Below, in pieces: positions 58,131-64,000 of a stretch of 64,000 nucleotides of DNA (its first letter is position 1; each line of letters begins with the position of its first letter). The notes under the pieces were generated by a model. It ran no database searches. It was not told the DNA's origin and saw nothing but the letters and a program-made list of their open reading frames with translations. The DNA is from Streptomyces sp. NBS 14/10 (GTDB lineage: Bacteria > Actinomycetota > Actinomycetes > Streptomycetales > Streptomycetaceae), in contig NZ_NCSM01000004.1 in NCBI RefSeq assembly GCF_002224125.1, forward strand, positions 488,130-552,129, read 5' to 3'. The position numbers and the translations under genes are program-made.

Positions 58131-58558
58131 GTGTCGTAGATGTGCTGGATCACGGTCTCGCCGTTGTCCAGCCGGTGGGTGTACGGGACATGGCGCAGGA
58201 AGAGGAACAGTTCCTCGGGGCAGTTCTCCAGCGACTCGTAGGCGTCCCGTATCGTCGGCGCGTACAGCTTGGTGTAGCCGTCGCCGGTGGCGGCGGTGCG
58301 GTCGTAGCCGATGCCTTCGCGGTTGGACTTGTGGAACTGGGTGGTCGTCGTCGGGCTGGGGTCGAGGTGCCCGGTCACCGAGCCGTCCGGCGGGTGGGTG
58401 AGGTATCCGGTGCCCAGTGGCGAGGTGTAGTCCTCGTAGGTGCGCCAGGAGTCCCGGAGCAGGGCCGAGACCGTCTCGACCACGTGCGGGTCGTTGCCAA
58501 AAGTCATCCGGGTCCACTCGGCGGCCAGGTCCTCCGCGGACAGGTCCGGGTTCCAGGA
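58130..58558 (-). pseudogene. GH67 alpha-glucuronidase, internal/C-terminal fragment
   Basis: About 143 residues typical of xylan alpha-glucuronidase: NPDLSAEDLAAEWTRMTFG, YTSPLGTGYLTHPPDG, FHKSNREGIGYDRTAATGDG, CPEELFLFLRHVPYTHRLDN and GETVIQHIYDT. The intact enzyme is about 700 aa, so both ends are lost. The fragment joins the encapsulin piece at 58128-58133 in a different frame and the type III polyketide synthase piece at 58558-58566 on the opposite strand. No functional product is expected. Confidence 0.82.
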
Positions 58559-58562
58559 GACA

Positions 58563-58925
58563 GCCGGAAGGTTCCGTTTCTTTCTGGACCGGGACGTCCC
58601 CTCCGTACTCGGCGCGGATGTCGAAACCGTTGTCGACCGGCTCCTGGACGGCACGGGACTGGGGCGCGGCGATGTGGCGCACTGGGTGATCCACTCCGGC
58701 GGAATGAAAATCATCGAATCCGTCCGAGCGAATCTGGGTCTCACCCGCCATGACGTGCGCCATTCCATAGGAGTTCTCCGTGACTACGGAAATCTCTCCA
58801 GCGGTTCGTTTCTGTTCTCCTATGAACGCCTTCTGGGTGAGGGCATAGTGAACTCAGGAGAGTACGGAGTTCTGATGACGATGGGGCCAGGATTGACCAT
58901 CGAAAGCGCACTTGTCCGTTTCTGA
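58563..58925 (+). pseudogene. DpgA-like type III polyketide synthase, C-terminal fragment
   Basis: About 120 residues of the chalcone-synthase-like C-terminal domain with an intact stop: RFRFFLDRDVPSVLGADVET, HWVIHSGGMKIIESVRANLG, RHDVRHSIGVLRDYGNLSSG, SFLFSYERLL and YGVLMTMGPGLTIESALVRF. This is the C-terminus of 3,5-dihydroxyphenylacetyl-CoA synthase-type enzymes. It retains the His and Asn regions, but the Cys-bearing N-terminal two thirds are absent. It abuts the glycosidase fragment head-on. No other glycopeptide-type (dpg) genes are nearby. Confidence 0.83.
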
Positions 58926-59005
58926 GTGAACGCGGAGGAGCGGCCGTCAGCCAGGCCGGATGCTGTGCCGGACATGACTCACCGCGCACCCCACGGCACC
59001 GAGCG

Positions 59006-59149
59006 GTGCGCGTTCGGGAGGTGGCCACCTTTCGACAGGCCGGACGAGAGCTGCTGTTCCCGATGCCCGTCCACACGGTGACGGTGGCCGCCAACGGCTG
59101 GCTCATCGTCGGATTCGGCAACGAAGCCGCCGCGTTCAGCCGCCGCTGA
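59006..59149 (+). other. 47-codon open frame, possible gene remnant
   Basis: A frame from GTG 59006 to TGA 59147-59149 encodes VRVREVATFRQAGRELLFPM and ends GNEAAAFSRR. Codon usage looks coding and the GC-rich stop is followed 48 bp later by a strong terminator. It has no recognisable family and lies in the scar region 58925-59245, which otherwise holds nothing that I can identify. It may be the 3' end of a lost gene. Confidence 0.3.
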
Positions 59150-59196
59150 CCGAGGGCCCAGGCCGGGTCCGGCCGACCGGATCGACGGGAAACCAC

Positions 59197-59230
59197 GGAC
59201 GGGACGCCGGCGCCGGCGTCCCGTCCTTCT
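59197..59230. terminator. Strong rho-independent terminator
   Basis: Perfect 15-bp inverted repeat with no loop spacer (GGACGGGACGCCGGC at 59197-59211, complement at 59212-59226), followed by TTCTT. It terminates the remnant transcript from the left and lies just beyond the end of the small minus-strand gene at 59245, so it can act in both directions. Confidence 0.8.
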
Positions 59231-59244
59231 TACGCCGAGCAGCG

Positions 59245-59418
59245 CTAACGGCCGCGGTGGGGGCACTGGATGTCGTGCCCGCCCGCGGCGAGTGCCTTGC
59301 CGTCGGTGCCGTAGGGAATCAGGGCCATCTGAAGCCGTCCGCAGGCGCACCGGCGCCAGACCACGACACCCTTGCTGGTGGTGTGCCGGGAAACGATGGT
59401 GTTCGTGTCGGTGTTCAT
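59245..59418 (-). CDS. Small Cys-containing hypothetical protein
   Basis: 57 aa from ATG 59418: begins MNTDTNTIVSRHTTSKGVVV and continues WRRCACGRLQMALIP, ending DIQCPHRGR. The Cys-x-Cys and later Cys-Pro-His pattern resembles a compact zinc ribbon. It is divergent from the LysR regulator at 59492, with a 73-bp promoter region between them. LysR proteins commonly control the divergent gene, so it may be the target. Family not recognised. Confidence 0.65.
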   Translation of the reverse strand: MNTDTNTIVSRHTTSKGVVVWRRCACGRLQMALIPYGTDGKALAAGGHDIQCPHRGR

Positions 59419-59455
59419 AACAGCAGGATGACCCCGTACAACCGTTGCGGTCTAT

Positions 59456-59490
59456 TGCAAGTTTTACTGGTCGTATGTGCAAAATAACTT
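59456..59490. promoter_or_regulatory. Possible LysR-type binding region with 22-bp spaced repeats
   Basis: TGCAA occurs at 59456-59460 and 59478-59482 (22 bp apart). AAGTT (59459) faces AACTT (59486) at the same spacing. The region is AT-rich compared with its surroundings and lies between the divergent LysR and small-protein genes. Suggestive only. Confidence 0.35.
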
Positions 59491-59491
59491 C

Positions 59492-60427
59492 ATGATTGAC
59501 CTACGTCGGCTTCATATGCTCCGCGTGGTGCACCAGCAGGGCACGGTCACCGCGGCCGCGGAGGCTCTGCACCTCACCCCGTCGGCGGTCTCCCACCACA
59601 TGCGCGAGCTCGCGCGGCAGCTCAAGGTCCCGCTCCTGGAGCCGCAGGGCCGCCGCGTCCGGCTGACCCCGGCCGGGCACCTGCTCATCGACCACGCCGA
59701 CGCGCTGCTGGCCCGGTGGGAGGCGGCGCAGGCGGAGTTGGAGTCCTATCGGGTGGGCATGGCCGGACCACTGCGCATGGCGGGTTTCCCCACCGCGATC
59801 AGCGGCCTGATCGCCCCCGCGGCCGGGCGGCTGCGGCACAGCCATCCCGACCTCCTGGTGCAGGTGCGCGAGTGCGACACCGTGGAGAGCATGGACCTGC
59901 TGGTGGCGGGCAAGGTGGATCTCGCGGTCGTGGAGCCCACCGAGGGCGGGCCACCGCTGGATGACCCGCGGTTCGAGCAGAGCCCCCTGCTGGAGGAGCC
60001 GCACATCATGCTGGTGCCCGCCGACCACCCGCTTGCGCGAGCGAAATCAGTGCGGTTGGAGGACGCGGCGGCCGAGGACTGGGTCGTTGCCGACCCGGAC
60101 AGCTGCGACCACGCCCAGCGGGTGCGGATGCTCTGCGCGGCGGCCGGGTTCTCGCCGCGGATCGTGCACGCCGCCATCCAGTGGGCGGCGATCTGGCCAC
60201 TGGTCGGGAACGGGCTGGGCGTCTCGCTGGTCCCGCGGCTGGCCGAGGGCGCGGCGGGCCAGGCGGTGGTGCGGGTGCCGGTGTCGAACGAGAACATGCC
60301 GACGCGGCGGCTTCTCACCTGCGTGCGCCGGGGCAGCCGCCGGCACCCGCTTGTCGACCTCGGGATACGTGCCCTGGAAGAGGTGCGCGACCACCGGACC
60401 ATGGCCGACTGGCCCCGATCCGCCTGA
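59492..60427 (+). CDS. LysR-family transcriptional regulator
   Basis: 311 aa from ATG 59492 (MIDLRRLHMLRVVHQQGTVT); a GTG 15 bp upstream is in frame but adds an atypical N-terminus. HTH: AAAEALHLTPSAVSHHMREL, then LKVPLLEPQGRRVRLTPAGH. The periplasmic-binding-like effector domain starts near residue 90 (GPLRMAGFPTAISGLIAPAA) and is complete. Targets are unknown; the divergent small gene and the luciferase-like/FMN-reductase operon to the right are candidates. Confidence 0.92.
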   Translation: MIDLRRLHMLRVVHQQGTVTAAAEALHLTPSAVSHHMRELARQLKVPLLEPQGRRVRLTPAGHLLIDHADALLARWEAAQAELESYRVGMAGPLRMAGFPTAISGLIAPAAGRLRHSHPDLLVQVRECDTVESMDLLVAGKVDLAVVEPTEGGPPLDDPRFEQSPLLEEPHIMLVPADHPLARAKSVRLEDAAAEDWVVADPDSCDHAQRVRMLCAAAGFSPRIVHAAIQWAAIWPLVGNGLGVSLVPRLAEGAAGQAVVRVPVSNENMPTRRLLTCVRRGSRRHPLVDLGIRALEEVRDHRTMADWPRSA

Positions 60428-60558
60428 GGGCTGTACAGCGTCCCGTACACCGACGGACAAGAATCCGTGCGCCGTCGGCAAACCCGCGGCGGGGACATCC
60501 GCATAGCGTCATGCCGCATCGCTGATGCCTGCTGTTGCCCTGTACGGAGGATTGCCGA

Positions 60559-60789
60559 GTGAACGCGAATGAGTCGAATTCGGACAACGGCCACCCCCAT
60601 ATCCGGCACATCATGGAGCGAATGACCGAGCACCACCGCCGTGCTCAAGCCGAACGCGCGGAGTCCGCTCTGGAGGACGCGGTCGGAGAGGCAGCATTCG
60701 ACCTGGGGGCCGACATCGCGCATCCCACGGCCGGCCGGGCGGAATCCGGCTACGACGTCGATGCGGATCTCGGGGTGGAGCCGCGGTAG
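60559..60789 (+). CDS. Small hypothetical protein
   Basis: 76 aa from GTG 60559, preceded by GGAGGA ten bases upstream. Hydrophilic and acidic: HIRHIMERMTEHHRRAQAER, then ALEDAVGEAAFDLGADIAHP and a Gly/Asp-rich end. Probably helical in the first half. It lies 41 bp before the luciferase-like gene and may share its transcript. No family recognised. Confidence 0.6.
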   Translation: MNANESNSDNGHPHIRHIMERMTEHHRRAQAERAESALEDAVGEAAFDLGADIAHPTAGRAESGYDVDADLGVEPR

Positions 60790-60830
60790 ACCGTCGGGCC
60801 TCGCACCATTAACGAAAGAATGAGTGACCC

Positions 60831-61964
60831 ATGCAGTTCGGCATTTTCTCGGTCGGAGACGTGACGACCGATCCGACCGACAACCGCACTCCGTCCGAGC
60901 ACGAACGGATCAAGGCGATGGTCGCCATCGCCCTCAAGGCGGAGGAGGTGGGCCTGGACGTCTTCGCGACCGGCGAGCACCACAACCCCCCGTTCGTGCC
61001 GTCGTCCCCGACGACGATGCTCGGCTACATAGCCGCCCGTACCGAGAAGTTGGTCCTGTCCACCGCCACCACGCTGATCACCACCAACGACCCGGTGAAG
61101 ATCGCCGAGGACTACGCGATGCTCCAGCACGTCGCGGACGGCCGGGTCGACCTGATGCTGGGCCGTGGAAACACCGGCCCCGTCTATCCCTGGTTCGGGC
61201 AGGACATCCGGCAGGGCATCAACCTCGCCAAGGAGAACTACGCGCTGCTGCGCCGGCTGTGGCGTGAGGACGTCGTGGACTGGGAGGGGAAGTTCCGTAC
61301 GCCTCTGCAGGGCTTCACTTCCACTCCCCGTCCGCTGGACGGCGTACCGCCGTTCGTCTGGCACGGCTCGATCCGTTCGCCGGAGATCGCCGAGCAGGCC
61401 GCGTTCTACGGGGACGGCTTCTTCCACAACAACATCTTCTGGCCGGCCGAGCACACGAGGCGGATGGTCCAGCTGTACCGGCGGCGGTACGCCCACCACG
61501 GCCACGGCCGACCCGAGGACGCCATCGTCGGCCTCGGCGGGCAGGTGTTCATGCGGAAGAACTCGCAGGACGCCGTGCGGGAGTTCCGCCCCTACTTCGA
61601 CAACGCGCCCGTCTACGGCCACGGGCCGTCGTTGGAGGACTTCACCGAGCAGACCCCGCTGACGGTGGGCTCCCCGCAGCAGGTCATCGAGCGGACGCTG
61701 TCCTTCCGTGAGACCGTCGGCGACTACCAGCGGCAGCTGTTCCTGATGGACCACGCGGGCCTGCCGCTGAAGACCGTGCTGGAACAGCTCGACATACTCG
61801 GTGAGGAGGTCGTGCCCGTCCTGCGCAAGGAGTTCGCGAACGGCCGTCCCGCCGATGTGCCGGACGCGCCGACGCACCCGGCGCGGGTCGCCGCTGCTCT
61901 GTCTGCCAAGGGTGCTGTGTCCGCCAACGCCGCCGTGTCCGCCGAGGGGGAGACCGCCGCATGA
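60831..61964 (+). CDS. Luciferase-like (LLM class) flavin-dependent monooxygenase
   Basis: 377 aa. MQFGIFSVGDVTTDPTDNRT, VGLDVFATGEHHNPPFVPSS and LQHVADGRVDLMLGRGNTGP are characteristic of the FMN-dependent LLM subgroup that is normally co-encoded with an NADPH:FMN reductase, as here. The C-terminal 35 residues are Ala/Val-rich and look unstructured. The ATG of the reductase overlaps its stop. It lies outside the palindrome-controlled island, so a separate function is likely. Confidence 0.9.
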   Translation: MQFGIFSVGDVTTDPTDNRTPSEHERIKAMVAIALKAEEVGLDVFATGEHHNPPFVPSSPTTMLGYIAARTEKLVLSTATTLITTNDPVKIAEDYAMLQHVADGRVDLMLGRGNTGPVYPWFGQDIRQGINLAKENYALLRRLWREDVVDWEGKFRTPLQGFTSTPRPLDGVPPFVWHGSIRSPEIAEQAAFYGDGFFHNNIFWPAEHTRRMVQLYRRRYAHHGHGRPEDAIVGLGGQVFMRKNSQDAVREFRPYFDNAPVYGHGPSLEDFTEQTPLTVGSPQQVIERTLSFRETVGDYQRQLFLMDHAGLPLKTVLEQLDILGEEVVPVLRKEFANGRPADVPDAPTHPARVAAALSAKGAVSANAAVSAEGETAA

Positions 61965-62575
61965 AGCTCGTCGCCGTGTCCGCGGGGCTCAGCACCCCGT
62001 CCTCCACCCGTCTGCTCGCGGACCGTCTCACCGAGTCGGCCCGCGACGAACTCGTCGCTCAGGGCCACGACGTGGAGACCGAAGCCATCGAGCTGCGCGA
62101 ACTGGCCGTCGCCGTCGCCAACCACCTCGTGACCGGGTTTCCGCCGCCCGCTCTGGCCGCCGCGATCGACTCGGTGACGGGCGCCGGCGGCCTGATCGTG
62201 GTGACGCCCGTGTTCACCGCTTCCTACAGCGGACTGTTCAAGTCCTTCTTCGACCTGATCGATCCGGACGCCCTCACCGGCAAGCCGGTCCTGATTGCGG
62301 CGACGGGCGGGACGGCCCGCCACTCTTTGGTCCTGGAGCACGCTCTGCGCCCGCTGTTCTCCTATCTGCGCGCCGCCGTCGTCCCCACCGCGGTGTACGC
62401 GGCGTCCGAGGACTGGGGTTCCGGCGGCGACGAGTACACGGAGGGACTGCCCGTACGTATCCGTCGGGCGGGGGGTGAGCTGGCCGCCGTGATGGCCGCT
62501 CGTCCGGCCGAGGCGGCTCCTGAGGACGACGTCACCGCACTCGAACGGCAGCTGTCCGACCTGCGTTTCGACTGA
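61961..62575 (+). CDS. NADPH-dependent FMN reductase
   Basis: 204 aa flavodoxin-fold protein. MKLVAVSAGLSTPSSTRLLA is the FMN phosphate loop, VTPVFTASYSGLFKSFFDLI the conserved pocket, and GGTARHSLVLEHALRPLFSY the later signature of the CE1759-type reductases. It supplies reduced FMN to the luciferase-like enzyme whose stop it overlaps (ATGA). Confidence 0.9.
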   Translation: MKLVAVSAGLSTPSSTRLLADRLTESARDELVAQGHDVETEAIELRELAVAVANHLVTGFPPPALAAAIDSVTGAGGLIVVTPVFTASYSGLFKSFFDLIDPDALTGKPVLIAATGGTARHSLVLEHALRPLFSYLRAAVVPTAVYAASEDWGSGGDEYTEGLPVRIRRAGGELAAVMAARPAEAAPEDDVTALERQLSDLRFD

Positions 62576-62589
62576 GCCCATGCGCCGAC

Positions 62590-63163
62590 CGGGCCCACGG
62601 CGAGCCGTCAGCGGTATGACCGAGGCGGACGACCGCCGTCGGCGCCCGGTCCAGCAGATCGACGTCCCGCTCCTGCAACGCGATCACCAGAGATGTCCCG
62701 GGCAGCGCTCGGGGCAGCGCGGCCAGCAGCGCCTCGGCGGTGGGTTCGTCGAGCAGCAGGACCGGAGGCGCCTGAGCAGGGCGCGCGCGGTGGCGAGGCG
62801 CCTGCGCTGCCCCTGGGACAGCAGTCGCCCGCCGCGCGCGGGCACCGCGGGCGGCGGCCGCCTCACCCGCGTACAGCAGTACGGCCCGCAGGGCGACGCC
62901 GGCCGCCGTCACCAGGGCGGGCACCAGGACGGCGGACACGGGGGCGCCGTGGAGCGCGCCCAAGCCGCGTTGGGCCGTCCACGCCGGCCCGCCGGCCCGC
63001 CGGCCCAGACGACCGTGCCCGACTGGGCAGCGCCGCGCAGAAGTCTCGCGCGGCGCAGTTCGGGCCGGCCCACGGCCGTCCACTCCCGTAGCCGCTCGGG
63101 CACCGGGTCTCCGGTGCGGTTCGCGGCCGGCTCGTCCAGCAGCACGGTCGGGGCGGTGCTCAC
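62590..63163 (-). pseudogene. CydD-like ABC exporter remnant with internal deletion and frameshifts
   Basis: On the minus strand a GTG near 63163 opens VSTAPTVLLDEPAANRTGDP, then a piece like a first transmembrane helix (LVPALVTAAGVALRAVLLYA). This is directly followed in another frame by the ABC signature LLSQGQRRRLATARALLRR, and again in the first frame by Walker B VLLLDEPTAEALLAALPRAL and ALQERDVDLLD. An intact CydC/CydD half-transporter is about 550 aa, so more than 350 residues between the first helix and the nucleotide domain are gone. The rest of 62576-63298 holds nothing else that I recognise. Confidence 0.6.
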
Positions 63164-63298
63164 GGGGTGCGCTCCGCCCTCGCGCCCGTGCCCGAGCCCG
63201 CCCGCGCCCCCGTGCCCGCGCCCGTGTCCACGTCGAAGTGTCCGGGCCGCCGGTGACGGCGGTTCCCGGCGAGCCACGCGGCGCGGATCAGACGCGGA

Positions 63299-63874
63299 TC
63301 AGACGCGGACCAGCGGGGTGTCGACCAGGTGTTCCGCCAGGAACCAGGACTGCAGTTCGCCGGTGCGGATGATCTGCGAGACCAGCAGGTCGTTGGTGCC
63401 GTCGTCGCCCAGCTCGGCGGTGCGGGCGGCCGCGTCATGGGCTTCCGTCAGGATGAGCTCATGCGCCTCGAGCAGCCGCGAGAGCATGGCCGGGACCTCC
63501 TCCACACCGTCCGGCGGGCGCGGAATCGACGTGATCTCGGCGACGTGCCGGGAATCGCCCACGGCGACGCCGCCCAGCGTCTGGACGCGCTCGGCGAGGG
63601 TGTCGACGAGTTCCAGCTGTTCTCCCGCGTGCTTGTCCAGGAGCAGGTGCAGCTGGTAGAAGGTCGCGCCCCGCATGATCCAGTGGTGCTTCTTGTAGAG
63701 GCCGTAAAGGATCTGGGTATCGGCCAGCACCTTGTTCAGGCGCTGGGACGAATACATGCGCGCCTCGTAGGACAGCGCGATGGGGAACTGCTTGACGGTC
63801 CCGAACTCCTGGATGACCGAGCCCTTTTGGTGCAGCCACGGCTGACTGCTCGTGGGTGTGGAGCCGGTGGTCAT
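63299..63874 (-). CDS. Dps-type ferritin-like protein
   Basis: 191 aa from ATG 63874 behind AGGAGG. The ferroxidase pattern of Dps is visible: HHWIMRGATFYQLHLLLDKH, then AGEQLELVDTLAERVQTLGG (His, His, Asp, Glu ligands at subunit interfaces). It has an N-terminal extension of about 25 residues and a C-terminal tail (WFLAEHLVDTPLV). It is expected to be a dodecameric iron-storage and DNA-protecting protein. It is transcribed alone. The 126 bp upstream to the window end show no gene. Confidence 0.9.
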   Translation of the reverse strand: MTTGSTPTSSQPWLHQKGSVIQEFGTVKQFPIALSYEARMYSSQRLNKVLADTQILYGLYKKHHWIMRGATFYQLHLLLDKHAGEQLELVDTLAERVQTLGGVAVGDSRHVAEITSIPRPPDGVEEVPAMLSRLLEAHELILTEAHDAAARTAELGDDGTNDLLVSQIIRTGELQSWFLAEHLVDTPLVRV

Positions 63875-64000
63875 GAGGTGCCTCCTGCGATGCTGTGCTG
63901 AATATCCGCGGTCGACCCTAGGAGCCGAATCCGGAGCCGCTTTGTCCGGGAGCGCACGCGCAGGTGTCCGTCAGCGCACCGAGCGTCCTGCCGGTCGAGG

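Noticed and set aside
58563..58925. A secondary-metabolite cluster making dihydroxyphenylglycine-type units
   Set aside because: Only the C-terminal third of a DpgA-like enzyme remains and no DpgB, C or D, NRPS or other PKS genes are present.
56500..59500. Mobile-element insertion (transposase, integrase or tRNA attachment site) explaining the scar
   Set aside because: No transposase, integrase, tRNA or flanking direct repeat could be found around the junctions.

Overview
The window looks like chromosome from a high-GC actinomycete, most likely Streptomyces or a close relative. The evidence is very high third-position GC, frequent GTG starts, purine-rich ribosome-binding sites, ATGA or GTGA stop-start overlaps inside operons, and the protein families present (heteromeric acyl-CoA dehydrogenases, F420/FMN luciferase-like enzymes, 3Fe-4S ferredoxin and P450 pairs, CaiB transferases). 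I see no tRNA, rRNA, CRISPR array or intact transposase.

Positions 1 to about 56,900 form one large catabolic island acting on CoA thioesters. It holds 8 acyl-CoA dehydrogenases, 4 acyl-CoA synthetases, 3 crotonase-fold proteins, 5 short-chain dehydrogenases, 2 CaiB/BaiF CoA-transferases, a thiolase, a DUF35-thiolase-like fusion, a B12-dependent acyl-CoA mutase (two subunits), a TesB thioesterase and an aldehyde dehydrogenase. Oxidative enzymes are a Rieske oxygenase, a KshB/PaaE-type reductase, two P450s each with its own ferredoxin, a TauD-type dioxygenase and a luciferase-like monooxygenase. Three amidohydrolases are also present. A Liv-type ABC importer is split: its lipoprotein is at 17.4 kb and its fused permease and ATPases are at 49.6-53.1 kb. 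Together these suggest uptake, oxidation, CoA activation and stepwise shortening of a bulky, probably alicyclic or branched carboxylic compound (terpenoid-like, steroid-like or alkyl-aryl). The substrate cannot be read from the sequence.

The clearest regulatory signal is a 15-bp palindrome, GAGAAT-N3-ATTCTC, in front of nearly every operon of the island. There are six exact copies and about ten degenerate ones between 3,689 and 56,780. Four TetR-family genes (6.7, 23.6, 39.8 and 56.9 kb) are candidate readers. A CAGAAT-N3-ATTCTG variant surrounds the third TetR gene. A FadR-type GntR regulator at 3.7 kb probably reads a separate GGTCAGACC box found before two operons.

Layout: 1-6.6 kb is a minus-strand FadE/Ech/acyl-CoA ligase block with GntR. 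6.7-13.7 kb holds TetR, a three-gene dehydrogenase/hydratase operon and a TauD-SDR-CMD operon. 13.9-24.2 kb is a long plus-strand operon (SDR, ALDH, CoA-transferase, binding lipoprotein, ferredoxin, P450, DUF35-thiolase, hydrolase, DoxX, TetR). 25-31 kb holds the Rieske oxygenase and its probable reductase. 30.7-38.9 kb holds ligases, an amidohydrolase, the mutase and a CoA-transferase. 38.9-49.4 kb holds SDRs, a kinase/dehydrogenase pair, ligase-thiolase and an ACAD-thioesterase operon. 49.6-55.1 kb is the importer operon. 55.2-57.5 kb holds the second P450/ferredoxin and the last TetR.

From 57.5 kb the content changes. A scar of three abutting gene fragments (encapsulin, GH67 alpha-glucuronidase, DpgA-like type III polyketide synthase) marks the island edge. 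It is followed by a LysR regulator, a luciferase-like/FMN-reductase pair, a decayed CydD-like ABC gene and an intact Dps-type ferritin.
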